Source: Butyriboletus loyo (lineage: Eukaryota > Basidiomycota > Agaricomycetes > Boletales > Boletaceae). Taken from it: a stretch of 64,000 nucleotides of DNA. The stretch spans positions 1 to 64,000 of the forward strand of contig JBBPSI010000077.1 of NCBI GenBank assembly GCA_038093515.1, given 5' to 3'. Below are positions 48,342 through 60,523 of the stretch, in pieces. Below the pieces are notes generated by a model. It had not been told where the DNA came from. It searched no databases and saw only the letters and a list, made by a program, of their open reading frames with translations. Within the stretch, counting starts at the first letter, position 1. Every line of letters starts with the position of its first letter. Position numbers and translations under genes: made by a program.

Positions 48342-51151
48342 ATGCCCTCCTCTACTCGCGTTATCTACCAGAATCTCCTTGAAGCCGGCAGCGACGGGAG
48401 GCTGGACGTGATCCTCGCCAAGATGTCCAGCTTGAACGAAGACCACGCTGACCTGCGCACCCTCGTACAGCGCAACGAAGGCAGGCCTCTCGGCCTATCC
48501 GGTGCGTTCTTGCCCAACGGGACCCTCCAGGTCCTCGCCATCGCCGACGCCACCACCGTTCTCCTCATCGATTTCACTGGCGACAAGAACAACGGACGCG
48601 CTGATTCCTCGAATCCCTCGTTGACTACCCAAGGACGCGATTACCTGCGCGACCACGTCTTGGGTCGCACTTGCGGGTTCGTGTATGCGTTCGACATGGG
48701 TCCACTCGCGCTCGCTCTGTGGCAGAGCCACGATCTCCGGATCAGGCAGGCGATTGATCTCCAATCTGCTGGTCCTGCCAGGACCCGTGCGCCGCGCGCC
48801 ACAATCAAACTTGCCAGTAACGACGCCGACAAGCTGAACGAAGGCAACATCATTCGCACGTTCGAGAATTTTATTTGTGAAAGACCTGATGCCGTCACCC
48901 ATCATTTGACCACCACACCTCTCGCCCAACGTGCCTGGGCTGCCCACTATGTCTCTCAGCTAGTTTCCATGGAAGACAAGCTCTCCCAAGTGCCACCTAT
49001 TGATACCACCAAATTCTCTGATGCTGTGACCTATCTTTTTTGTTTCATTTTTGCTTTACACTCATCTACGCCTTTAGCTCCTCCACTTTCTGGCCAAGAG
49101 TTCTGCAGATACCTTTCAGAGAGATCAACTCAAGCCAACTGAAGTCACAAGGCCTTATTCCACATCTTTTGATGTTGGGAAGAAGCAACTTCGTGTTCAA
49201 GCTGATCGTTATCAGAACAGGATTCGTAAGGGACAACAACAAGTAAGTTCTTTCAGTTATTCTTGGTTGAGATACCTGAACTTTTATGTGCAGCAAACTC
49301 ATATACATGTCTCTGCATGTAATGGAGTTGGATCTTTCACTCTTTCTGCTCGGGTTGCCTCTACACGTGGTGGCATTGCTCGGCTGGAGACTGGTGGGTT
49401 TGTGGCTGGGGGGCCAGTGACTACCATTACTCTTATGGGTAGAGAGGATCCCACTGTTGCTCAGGTCAAGAGAGCTCAGGTCATACTGATGATGCTTCAG
49501 GGAAGAATCAGTAGTGATGGTGCTGACTTCAACCCATGGATCCATAAGATCTATCTCTGCCTTGGAGAGGATTTTATGTGGCCAGCTGAATGGTCCCAGC
49601 CAGCTCCAACCCCTGTGAAACTCAATCCTGACAAGATCCCTTGTCCTCTCAACAGCTCTCAGAGGAAGGCAATCAAGTGTATGCTTGATCAAACTGATTG
49701 TTCTAGAACCACCATCATCCAAGGACCTCCTGGAACAGGCAAGACAACTGTCATTGCCTCTTATGTCCTGACAGCTATCTCTGCTGGAAGAACTGGAATT
49801 TGGCTTATAGCTCAGTCCAATGTAGCTGTGAAGAACATTGCAGAGAAGTTGTCTGGCTTTGGTCTCACCAAATGGAGGCTGTTGGTTTCTGATGATTTTT
49901 ATGCTTTTTGGTTAGTCTTTTATGTCTGGCCCACACTTCTCATTGTTTCTTCTCCACTAGGCATGAGCATCTATATGCCTCTTTCAGGACCAATATCATC
50001 ACCAGTGGTGAATTTTTTCAGAGGCTCTTTGAACTCAGTGACTCCCCAGTTGTGCTTTGCACACTCAGCATGCTCTCTAGTGATACACTGAGAAGACAGG
50101 GTGTATTTAGAAAAACCCCTCTTCACACTGTTGTTATTGATGAAGCCTCTCAGATAGAAATTGGGGATTACATCCCTCTTTTCACCAATTCCACTACCAT
50201 CAGAAAAGTCATCTTCATTGGTGACAGCATGCAGTGTGAGTCTTGTCTTTTCTGCATTGATCCTATCCTCAGGAATTATACAGTACCACCACATGGTCAA
50301 GATGATATCCAGGAACTTCAAAGTGTTTTTGAACTGGACCATCTGATCAAACCAGATTCCACCACTGGTAAAAACCCCATTATTTTTCTTAACACTCAGT
50401 GTGCGTTTTCTGGTAAGGTTTTACTATTTGGTAATTGATCTATTGTTAGACCGAATGCCACCCCAAATTGGTGATTTTATTGCCCAGACTGTCTACCCCT
50501 CTAAGGATCAAGATTCAAAACCCCTCCTCAAATCCAGTGATCATCACCCTTTGGCAAATACACTGTCTCAGCTCTGCCACTTTGTCAATGTACCAAGTCA
50601 ACAGATGTCCCAAGGCACCAGTTGGAAGGTGAGTATCTCCTTGATAATAATTCTGTTATGTACTGATTTACCCTTTGCTCTAGAACTTGGAGGAGTGCAA
50701 AGCTGTTGTCCAGCTTTCTTCTCTTTTCCAAGCTCAGGGGAAGGACTTTAGAATCATCACTCCCTATGATGCTCAGAGGTCCCTCATTGAAGAAGAGCTG
50801 AAGAAGGCTGAACTTGAGTGGGGGGATAAATGTTTCAATGTGGACTCCTTCCAAGGTAAGTCCATTCTTATTGGTTCAAGCTGAAAGCTGATGGTGGGGA
50901 TAGGTAATGAGGAGGATTATATCATCATTTCCCTGGTCAGATCCAGAGACCTTGGATTCCTTCAAGACAAGAGGAGAATGAATGTCATGCTGAGTAGATG
51001 CAAGAGGGGAATGGTGATCTTCACCAACAAGGCATACATTGACAAGTATGCTGGTCCAGGCAAGTCCCTCATTGGAGAACTGATTTGCAGTTACTATGAG
51101 GGAGCAGACTGGATTGAGGTGGGTGATTTGGAGAAGACCCTCTTTGTCTAG
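48342..51151 (+). CDS. UPF1-like superfamily 1 helicase, paralogue 2 (compositional chimera)
   Basis: About 790 residues, tandem to and same strand as paralogue 1. The first exon (MPSSTRVIYQNLLEAG...) encodes an N-terminal domain in CpG-rich DNA. From 48932 onward CpG nearly vanishes although the frame is fully intact. Core motifs are NSSQRKAIKC, QGPPGTGKTTVIASY, AQSNVAVKNIAEKL, VVIDEASQIEIGD, FIGDSMQLPPHGQDD, TQYRMPPQIGDFIA, RIITPYDAQRS, NVDSFQGNEEDYIIISLVRS and MNVMLSRCKRGMVIF. Introns at the DF-x-x-W/HEHLY, KQ/MQ-L, TQ-YRM and FQ-GNE joints coincide with paralogue 1. All helicase residues needed for ATP binding and hydrolysis are present, so selection on the protein has been kept despite the odd base composition. 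Confidence 0.88.
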
Positions 51152-51729
51152 AGGCATTTCAACTATGCCTTGTATTGCTTTGTGCTTTCAATGTACCTTT
51201 TTTGTTTGCTTTGTTCTTGCTCTTGCATGTTATGCTGTCAACTTGCTTTCCTGCTGTGTATGTTCTCTTCACTTCACTCCATGCATCAGTATGCCTACCA
51301 TTTCATGTACAAATTTGTAGAAAAAAAATCAAAATCAAAAAACAATATCTTGGTTGATGGTTGAGGCCATTAAGGAGGGTACTTGGCTGCAGTACAGTAC
51401 TTCAGGACTGGCAACAGTAAAGCTTTGGTTGTCTGTCTAATTAGCATGAGTCTCAGGTAATTTGCCACCTGCATGCTCTTCTAATAACCCTTATCAGACA
51501 TATACATATTACAACTATATGCTTGCATGGCATCTCACCAGAATCTCATTAAAGTGTTGGTTGAGATCTACATGTCATTCATCCTTGGATCAATCTGGTT
51601 TCCACAACATTCTTTCTCCATTTACAGACTGTTCCACAAGATACAATCAATGGTACAAGTATTCAATGGGTAGCATATTTAGACTGTACTGCAAAAGTTG
51701 TAACTGCTATTCTGTATTCACCCAAGACC
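48932..51729. other. CpG desert with sharp edges
   Basis: I count nine CpG dinucleotides in about 2.8 kb. None occurs in 49383-50403 or in 50454-51729. CpG is frequent just left (two at 48923-48931, many before) and just right (four within 51730-51748). The tract covers the last part of exon 1, all later exons and introns, and about 570 bp of AT-rich 3' sequence of helicase paralogue 2. TG and CA take the place of CG, as after loss of methylated cytosines. Confidence 0.9.
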
Positions 51730-52767
51730 CGAGACGATCAACGAACGGGTTGCAGATAAGTAGGCATATTATACAAGGATGAAAGGAGAGTGATGCAATG
51801 AACAGGAAGATTCGGGAAGGCAAGGTACAATAGTGAAAAGAACACAGATACGGGAAATGGGTTGGATTTATACAAGCAGGCGACAAGACGAAAATGTGAA
51901 TGAGCGTTGAGTAGACTTAAGAATCAGTGTGCGAAAGGGTTAGTGAGTGGCAGTGGCAATGGATGAGCAATGGTTACAACTTCGAGAGCAGAGCTTGTTC
52001 AAAAAATAATGCAGCAAGAATAAGGCCTAAAGTGGGTGAGGCGAAATGCGTAAAATCAGACGAACAAACGATTGAAAAGAGGTAAACCCAGAGCTTTCCC
52101 CATTGGCCGTCCGTCAGCAGTAGATTCGAATGGATGGATGTCGGAGACGGGCAAGCCAAGAAAAAAGGAGCATCCGCATTGGGAACGTGTCAATTAGCAG
52201 GCGACGAGAATGGCGAAGGAGCAGGATAGTACAGCGAGGAACGAGTGATCTATGCGTACGATGAGTTTGGGTTGTCGAAGGGTCGGAGTGGGAGAGCATA
52301 CCTCAGCGAATAATATTATTGAAGGAATGTAGGGGGGACATACTGATAGACCACAGATGGAGTTGGCCAGGGTCTGGTGAAGAATAGAAAAAGAAGATCA
52401 AATGAAGGTGCGTAAATTTCATGGAAAGGAGAAATGTAAGTGGTCATGACACAACTGGAAAGGTCAAAGGTTAAACGAAGAGATGATAGGGATCCAGGAA
52501 GTAAATGAGACACAAAAATTGGGCAGCAGAACAAAGAGTGTGAGCGGCGAGGCATAGCAAAAATGAAAGGAAGATGGACATGAACGAGAAAGCTATCAGT
52601 TCGAACAACAATGGAGCTTGGATTAGAAGACTGATGAAGCCAAAAGGACAGAAGATCAAATGAGTAGAGGGAAACATCGAAATGCAGGTGATAGGTGGCA
52701 TTGATGGGTCGGATGGACGATAATCATGAAGAGTCCAGCGCTTCATTTTTCCACCGACCGACTAGAC
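51152..52767. other. Helicase 2 3' flank and intergenic region
   Basis: The part up to 51729 belongs to the CpG-poor tract and is AT-rich with an A-run (51320-51350). Beyond that, ordinary local composition resumes; 51730-52767 is probably the 3' UTR of the minus-strand gene. No coding region is supported. Confidence 0.45.
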
Positions 52768-54886
52768 TTACGCAAGCTGAAAGGCACTGCCGAGAGTTGG
52801 TGTTTCCCCGTCGTGACCCCGTGGGCTTTCAACAGCGCCGAACAGGCTTCCGTTTGCAGCCACGCTTCCAAAGGAAATGCGCCGAGCAGCTCGGCGAAGG
52901 GTACGCGGGCGCGAGGACGTGAACAGGGGCGATACGGAAGTGGTGCTGGTCAGAGTGGCGGCTGAGTTCACAGGTGGCGAAAGTGGCATCGGTGAGGAAA
53001 CGGGGATGCGCGAGGGGGAGGCAGGCGTGCGCTGCGGACAGGGTAATTCGTGGCCAAACATGGATGGATTGCGTGCAGGATTTCGACGGGCGGATTTCTT
53101 TGCCTCTCCTGGTGACTGTGCGAGAGGCGGAACCTGGATATTGAGGTTCGCATTCCTGGGCAATTTATGTTTAGCTTGAGATTTAGATGTAGAGGAAGTA
53201 GAAACGGTAGTGGCAGCCGTTTCCGTGCTAGCGGTCGAGAGATCGTTATCCGTCGAGGAGCTCGAGGACATGGATGTCTTCGATCTGATACCAGTACCTG
53301 TGCTGCGTCCCGAATCGCTGCCTTGTTTCTCCCTTGGAATTGCTGAAGGCAGAAGCAACAACGGTTGCACTTGCGCCATAGGGGCGAGTGGGATTGACCA
53401 TGAAGGCTCACGCGTGCGCACCTTCTTCGCGGTTTTAGAGCGTATTTTTTCCTCCTCGTCAGAGGAAAATGAGTGCTGAGGTGTGTGGCCCTTCCTGACT
53501 TTCTTGGTGTGGGTGCTGGCCTGATTCGGTGTTGCTTTCTCCGAGACTAGCACACGGGGCTCGTTTGGGGGTGTCCGAGGCACCGGCTTCGCCTCTCCGA
53601 CCGAAGCAGCGGGAACGGCCTTCCGCGGAGACGCAACCGCAGTGACAGGCGTCGACTTGGGCTTCTTTGGTTTGTCAGCGAGCATTGCTGGCGCTGGCGG
53701 CGCAGCATTGCCCCCACCACCGCGGGGTGGTACTCGCTTGACTTCGAAAGCAACCTTGGCGCCCGTGCCCGCCTGTGGATTCCCACTAGGCCGAAGATCA
53801 CCCTTCAAAGTGTTCTCGACATCAGCATCAGCGCCGACGCGTACCTCGCTTGTGCTTGCTAGGGTGAGGGTAGAAGCACGGCGAAGAGATGATGGGCGGA
53901 GCGGAGCGGAAATCGACATTGGGGATCCGAACGAAGACGACGAAGTAGACGAAGTCGAGATAGTCGACTTACGAACTCCAGAATACCGATTCGAGGTGAG
54001 AGTTGACGAACTAGGTGTTGACGGAGAAAGTCTGTTGCAGTCAGACGGATGGCGAGTATGCACCGGTCGAAGATATGGGTGGTGTAAGAGACGATCATGG
54101 CGCTGAAGACGAGTCGAGAGACTATATGCGCCAAAATTCGTCAACAATCACAACGGAGATCAAATAGCAAAGCTGCTACGACGAAAAAAAACAAAGATGC
54201 ACGTACCTCGCAATGCTTTCACTCCGATCTGACTGGTCCGGATTCATAAAGTCCATGCTAGACTGACGATAAAGTGGACGACGTATGTGAATGGGAGTGT
54301 TAGTTCGAGGTTGAAGTACTTCTGCGTGATCGGGTGTGCTCGCTCTGCAGGTGTCACCTTGACAGGCTGTCTCCCCCAATGGTGCACTATCCTCCCCGAC
54401 GATAGCCATGCACCTTTCTTCTTGGGCCTTGCGGCGCGCAAGCTCGAGAAGTTTGATCCGAGTTGCACGAATGGAGTGCGGCCAGTCGTTGGGCCCCTTG
54501 GCAGCTGATATACCACGGGCAATCTTGTCAAGTAGATTAGACGGTGGCACGGATCCGTTGAAGGGTGTGATAAGGTGTGCTGGGAGGGCATCAAGGGTCT
54601 CAAGAGAAACATGAGCGGGGGCGAACCACGTCGCAAAAATCAGACTCACCCTGGACAGCAGCCTGACTTGATCCTCTTTCCACACTGCGTTGGGGTCTTC
54701 GAAATCGCAACTTGAACTGTTCCACGAGTCCGTGCTGTTTCGATTAGGCGAGGGTGGGGAAAGCAAGATGTGGGACGCGACGGGGCTGCGATTTGGCGTG
54801 CGCGGGGCAGAAGTCGGGTGAACGATAGCGGGGATGTTCGGACGGGGGATGATGAGAGCGAGCGGGAAGAGAGACGCGAGCATCAT
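52768..54886 (-). CDS. Uncharacterised protein with N-terminal hydrophobic segment and Ser-rich body
   Basis: About 675 residues in two exons joined by an intron at roughly 54121-54208 (SESIA to SLSTRL). The ATG pair at 54886/54883 starts a hydrophobic segment LASLFPLALIIPRP, a possible signal or anchor. An ordered domain follows: CDFEDPNAVWKEDQVRLLSR, TLDALPAHLITPFNGSVPPS, NLLDKIARGISAAKGPNDWP, IRATRIKLLELARRKAQEER. This block is the most likely conserved part and recurs in Agaricomycete orphan proteins. The C-terminal 450 residues are Ser/Thr/Pro-rich with basic patches (KKSARRNPARNPSMFG, RTLRRAARRISFGS). An upstream start cannot be excluded because the frame is open beyond 54886. Confidence 0.7.
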
Positions 54887-56370
54887 AAGCAAAACGAGCG
54901 GATGGCGACGACGACGGAAAAGAAATAATAAAAGGTCCGAAGTGGTTAGTCGGGACGATGGCAAAGAAAGTCTCAGCTTCGGTGTGTCGTCGTCGTCGTC
55001 GTCGTCGTCGTTCGCGTTGGACAGTCCCCATATTACATAATATTTTGTTTACTTCCCGGGTTCCAACTCCGACGACATCGGACAATAAGTCCTCGAATAA
55101 TTTCAAACTCCACGCTGCGGCACGTTCCTGCCTCGTGCCACACCTTCCCTCGTTGAAATCACTCGCGCGTGCGATTTATTAAAAGGGTTGATGAATCAGA
55201 AACGCATGGATACTACACGTGTACATCGTCCGACATAGGGAGTAAATGCGGGAAACTCGTGGCCAACTGTCCGCTCGAGTCGCCAGGACCAAACGTGGCC
55301 CGGCATATCAATCAGATGCAATTACAAGCAAACTGAATCAACACAGGCGATCAGCATGTATCAGAGATATCCGACCATAGCACATACCCCGAGGTGACTA
55401 TGATACAGTCTGTTAAATCGCAATACAACGGGGACTTAGCGTTTAAAAGTCCCCTTCAGAACGTCTGCGTATTGGCAGCACAGCCTCCATCTTCAGTTTG
55501 GAGGATCTATGGGGCTTTTGATCCAGTACAGTCAGCGACGGTACTTGACGCGCACAGCGACCGACGCACCTTTCTGGCTTCTACAAAAAAGAACGTGGAG
55601 GCAGCTACAAAGCTAAGCACGAGCAAGAGGAGAAGGTAACGCATGGCAGTAGTCAATCGAAAGGCTATATGTCGTTATTATGTGGTTTTTTTAATGGTTC
55701 ATCTCTAATGGGCCAGCGAAACCATCAGCTGGCTCGCCCCCTCTTATACTGTTCTTTCAAGGTCCGATCTCTAGGCTCGTCCACCGTTGGCTTATCGGAC
55801 ACGAGACGACCCTAGAACGTGCTACACCCAACAACGTTCATTTCCGTACCACAATTGCTCGACGGGCATTGTCGAAAGTCAGTACATCCAGGGAAAGGAG
55901 TCACGAAATGGAAGTTGGGACCTCTCCGGTGGACACATTACCTGAAACATCAAGTCACCCAATGTATCCTTTTCGATCATCACACCGCATGGAATGGTAA
56001 AAGGTGGTGTTTCAGAATAAAAGACTAGACGCAATGCACGTGCCCATCCAACCCCTGGTGGAAGGGGTGAAGCTGGCAAGTGGCAGGTGGCGTATCTTGA
56101 TGACGTGCTTGGAACCGTTCATTCCATTGATCGTGTGACAGCACGGAAACCCTCATCGAATGCGGGCACTTCCGTGTGGACGTTTCCGGATGAGGTATCA
56201 ATAGCTTCTAGACAGAAAGTTCGCGACATCCTGTTGTGCTATGGAATCTCTTCTCAGAGCCAATGCGTTAGGCCCACTGAGCATGCAAGGCGCAAATTAC
56301 GAACCTACGCCGAGTTGGAGCACAAGCGGTTCACTACAAACTCGACTCCACATAGGGTTCTTGACCCACA
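54887..56370. other. Intergenic, 1.5 kb; GTC triplet repeat
   Basis: A short (GTC)n microsatellite lies near 54984-55010 in the presumed leader of the minus-strand gene. The rest shows only short frames without motifs. A larger frame at 56087-56470 overlaps the small mitochondrial-type gene in antisense and is not supported. Confidence 0.45.
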
Positions 56371-56682
56371 TCACGCTGCTTCTGCTGCTCTTGCTTCTCT
56401 TCCAGCATCCGCCCTGGCCTGTATTTCCGCACGTTTCCATGCAATGAGCTCGTTTGTTCGTACTTCGTAGTGGTGTACCCAGTAGCCTCCATATCCAAAT
56501 GCAGCAATCGCAATGACATGTCCAGCCAAGTCTGTAAGGAAAGCGTCTCGGATACATGGACGCTGGACGTCTGTGGAGAACAACATACTGTCCATGAGAT
56601 TTCTCTTTTGTATTGCAAGCTGACCGAAACGTGACGCGAGGCCAAAGGCAGAGAAACCGAGGATGGTACTAAGGAGAGCCAT
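56371..56682 (-). CDS. Small single-span mitochondrial-type protein
   Basis: 84 residues in two exons. MALLSTILGFSAFGLASRFG starts a hydrophobic, Gly-rich N-terminus. After a 57-nt intron the protein continues with LAGHVIAIAAFGYGGYWVHH, a membrane segment, and a charged helical tail KRAEIQARADAGREARA. Size and layout resemble small inner-membrane accessory subunits such as those of complex I, but I cannot assign a subunit. The intron is in frame and without stop, so it reads through in the genomic frame. The gene start is 242 bp from the divergent TPR gene. Confidence 0.7.
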   Translation of the reverse strand: MALLSTILGFSAFGLASRFGQLAIQKRNLMDSMLFSTDVQRPCIRDAFLTDLAGHVIAIAAFGYGGYWVHHYEVRTNELIAWKRAEIQARADAGREARAAEAA

Positions 56683-56924
56683 CAGAAAAAGTTTTGAGTG
56701 GTATCTCTGGACACTAATGAAAAACAAGACGAAGAGCGTCGGCGACTTCGACGTTGGGCGGAGCATTGGCAGATCCAAATGCGGAAGGAGGAACAACATG
56801 GACAAATAGACCCCCCCTCTTGATCAGTTGATCTTGCCGTCGCCTTTTCATAATTATTAGATTTCAGCAACTTTTGCCACTAGGCTGGTTAGCTTGCTAG
56901 ACTTGCTTAGCACCAAGCCTAGCG

Positions 56925-57963
56925 ATGTCTGATCAAACCGCATCCACATCTTCTTCCCAACATGCAGGACCAGCCGTCCTGCTCGACGCGAACGCGACGC
57001 TGCTGACGCCAGAAGAGAAGACGCAGGTAGCATCCAAGATGCAAACAGCGAGCGAAAAGAAGGATGTTGCTGATACAGCATTCAAGAACGGCGATCTCAA
57101 GAGTGGTACGTCTCTCAGGATAGTCCTCATCTGGTGGTGATGTGACTGAATACACCACAATCCTGCGCAGCATTACGATCATATCACGAAGTACAACTAT
57201 ACATCATGATGTACTCAAAGGTCGGGATCTCACACGTTCCATAGGCTCTCATGTACCTCCATGGACTTGACAAGTACGTTGGTCGACGCGCAAGCCCCTG
57301 AGGCCTAGTCCCTGACTGGCAGTGTCCCATGTGACCCAGAAACACACTCAAATCACTCGGAATGGGTGCCCCTCCCTCTCAACCGTCCTCCACCGTCGAC
57401 CAGGCCGCGAGTGCCAAGAATGAGAGAACCGAGGTTGGTGGTCAAGTGATTGAACGTTGGAGTCTGGATAATTATCCAACAGGTTGATCTTATGCTCGAG
57501 AAAATCTACGCCAATATGTCGGCGTGTCATCTCAAACAAGAAAACTGGAAACGCGTCATAGACACCGCTGACAAGGTAACCCCCACATGCCGCGAGCACT
57601 CCAGGTCTGACGACCAGGATGACCCAGGCGATCGCAAAGAACCCAACCAACTCCAAAGCACTCTTCCGCAAAGGCAAGGCGTTGGGGGAACTAGGGTACT
57701 TTGAGAAAGCCGAGGTGGTCCTTACAGAGGCAAAGAAGATTGCACCCAATGGCATGTACCCCTTTTACTTGGCAGGTCATTTATCACTGGAACGATGATC
57801 ACAGAAGCACCATTGGTCGACGCAGAATTGACGCGCCAGCGGGTTTCGGATCGCGAGAGACAAAGAGCCCATGATCAGAAATTGCGAGGTATGTTTTGTC
57901 CCGGTACTTCGTTCTGTCTCATTGTGTCTGTCAGGATGGCTGTCGAGAGAGAGCGCGGCATGA
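56925..57963 (+). CDS. TPR-repeat protein of the FKBP/co-chaperone type
   Basis: The model has seven introns. After a disordered start come three TPR helix pairs: KKDVADTAFKNGDLKSALRS / YHEALMYLHGL, DLMLEKIYANMSACHLKQEN / WKRVIDTADKAI, and NPTNSKALFRKGKALGELGY / FEKAEVVLTEAKKI. The C-terminal helix APLVDAELTRQRVSDRERQR ends LRGWLSRESAA. The TPR arrangement matches Hsp90-binding co-chaperones such as FKBP-type immunophilins, but no isomerase domain is present. One intron (57752-57804) appears to use a GC donor. The last intron (near 57890-57934) is inferred from a family-like ending KLRGWL. Confidence 0.8.
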
Positions 57964-58080
57964 AATGAGATATTCCATTTGGGGTTTTATACCACAACTG
58001 TACATACAAGCACGTGAAATCAAGTAGCCGGCTCTGACCTTTAAATACATCGGGTCAGTACACGGGTCTGTCCTCGCAGC

Positions 58081-60290
58081 ATGGGTCAAGACACCCCGTC
58101 ATCGTCTGACGAATCCCTGACGATCAGAGACAACCGTACCGGAAAACAATTCAAAGTTCCGTGCGTTCCCGTGCATCTCGTGTTCGACGGTCCCAGCTTA
58201 CCTGAATCTCGCAGTATATCGCACAACGCCATTCCCGCTTCCTTTTTCAAGTCCATCCGTGCCCCCTTGGGCCCAAATGACCGCCCAGAAGATGAGTCCG
58301 AGCGCGGCCTACGGGTCTCCGACCGAGGCTTCCTGAACACTGCCGTCATCGAGAGCAGCATCACCTACATCGACGGTGACAACGGTATCCTGCGCTATAG
58401 GTACGTCGTGTTCCCAAATATGTGTATAGCACACCTCCCAAGCGTCCCTCCCAGAGGTTACCCCATCGAGCAGCTCGCCTCCCAATCCTCGTTCCTCGAG
58501 TGTGCATACCTCCTCATCTATGGCTCCCTCCCCACCCGGGTTCAGCTCTCCCATTTTGAACGCGAAGTTCTCAACCACGGCGTGGTGCATGCAGACGCAG
58601 CCGGATTCTTTCGCGCTTTCAGGTATGACGCCCATCCGATGGCCATCCTGACCAGTGCATTCGCATACTTGGGGTCTTATTATGGCGAGGCAAACCCGTC
58701 TTTGCAAGGTATCGTATGCGTGCTTGTTAGTGCACAGACGGCGGGGCGAAACGCTGATGTGACCCTTTTTTGGACCTCCTCTTCCAGGCCAAAACCTGTA
58801 CACGAATGGTGCAAAGGGGAACCCAGCTGCGCTTCAGAACATGGACAAGCAGATTTACAGGCTCATAGGGAAAGCAACAACGCTCGCTGCAATGGCCTAC
58901 CGTATTCGGCAAGGAAGAGAGTTCGTGGTACCACCGACGGGGATGAGCTATACGGAATCGTATGTACTCTCTGTCCTCGGCGTGTCACAAGGCTGGCTGA
59001 CAACTGCTGGCTTGTTCGATAGATTTCTCTTTCAGCTCGACCATCTCTCACACAGTGATGCATTCCCGACTACATCGACGTCTGTCGGGATCACATACAG
59101 ACCCCATCCTGTCCTTGTTCGCGCCTTGGACATCTTGTTCATCCTCCATGCTGATCACGAGCTGAATGCTTCTAGTACCACAGTCCTTCAAACCGGATCG
59201 TCCCTCCCAGACCCGTACAGTGCAATTGCAGCGGGGTGTGCTTCGTTGTAGTAAGTGCGATCTGAGATTCTGCACTGTGCCCACTAAATTCATGGTATGC
59301 AGTGGTCCACTTCACGGAGGCGCGAACGAAGCTGTGATCCGGATGCTGGTATCTATTGGAAGGTATCTACATGATATTAGCCTATCCACAACCGCCAGAG
59401 CCAACGCGTATTTTCTTAGTCCTGAAAATGTTTCAGAATTCCTAGCAGCCGTGAAGCGCCGCGAGAAGGTGCTCAGTGGGTTCGGGCATCGTGTTTATAA
59501 GACCGTACGTGTGCCATCTCACCTGCCAGGGAAAACGAGTTGGCTGAAGACTCTCCCTGACAGTCTGACCCGCGGTCTTTCATCATTAGAAAGGTCGCAG
59601 ATGAAGTATTTGCAGTGTACGTCCTGATTTGCTTTATTTGACTCGTTTATCGACGAAACACTCTTGTCATCCAGCACGGGTGCTGATCCTCTGCTCAACA
59701 CTGCCATGGCATTGCACGATGCAGCCCTCAAAGACGATTATTTCGTCTCCCGGAAGCTTGCTCCCAATGTTGACTTTTGGAGGTATGTCCATATTTTTGC
59801 AGCCGGATCAGGTACTGATGATTTGGTTCGGCGCAATAGTGGGCTGATTTATCGCGCGATGGGTGTGTATTCGGACGAGAACTCATGATGTGGAAGTGAG
59901 CTCATGAATGCCAGGGTTCCCGATGGATTTTTTCCCCGTTCTGTTTGTTGTACCTCGTGTTGTGGGGTGGCTCGCGCACTGGCGTCAGGTGGCTGCGATC
60001 TTGTTGCAGTCAGAACGTTGCTGATAGCACACTAGATGATGTTGTCCCCGGAAGGCGTCAAGATATGGCGCCCGAGACAAGTCTACGTCGGCCCGTCCGA
60101 GCGGCCGTATGTCCCCGTAGAGGATCGACAAGCGGTGGAAGGCATTGGCAAGGAACCAAGCGTGATGGTGCACTCTGGGTGAGCCTTTCCTGATGAAGCA
60201 TGAGAGGTCATTGCTGACGCTGATGTCCACAGAATAACGAAGCGGCGGAGACTGGTAGAGGAGGACAACGTTGTAAAGAGTAAGCTGTAG
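58081..60290 (+). CDS. Peroxisomal citrate synthase (ends in SKL)
   Basis: This enzyme condenses acetyl-CoA with oxaloacetate to citrate. The model has 12 introns. The N-terminus ([20 protein letters not shown]) lacks a mitochondrial presequence. Catalytic landmarks are [34 protein letters not shown] (active-site His), [16 protein letters not shown] (active-site His) and [36 protein letters not shown] carries the active-site Asp. The chain ends [14 protein letters not shown], a PTS1 signal, so it should act in peroxisomes, supplying the glyoxylate cycle like yeast Cit2. Between HLSHSD and RPHPVLV about 13 extra residues (59061-59099) remain because no in-frame intron fits. A TTAAATA element lies 35-40 bp upstream of the ATG. 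Confidence 0.92.
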
Positions 60291-60523
60291 GATGTGCCCT
60301 GATCCGATTTGTTACGCGTGTGAGGAGCGTGTCAACTGAAACCACGAACAATAAATCTGGTGGACTAGCTAACTTGATGACATGTAGCCTGTTGTCGTGC
60401 GGAGTTTGAATGAGAGAGGCATAAGATGATTGTTTTGTTTTTTTGTACATAACCTCCTCCGCCCCGCTTTCATATCCGCTCGGGTATTTATCCCCTTCGA
60501 CGACCACTCCCCGCTGAGCAGCC

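Noticed and set aside
56087..56470. 127-codon plus-strand frame
   Set aside because: Overlaps the small mitochondrial-type gene in antisense and has no recognisable feature.
59061..59099. Missing intron in citrate synthase
   Set aside because: A GT...AG pair exists (about 59057-59092), but removing it puts the conserved RPHPVLV segment out of frame, so I kept it as coding sequence.
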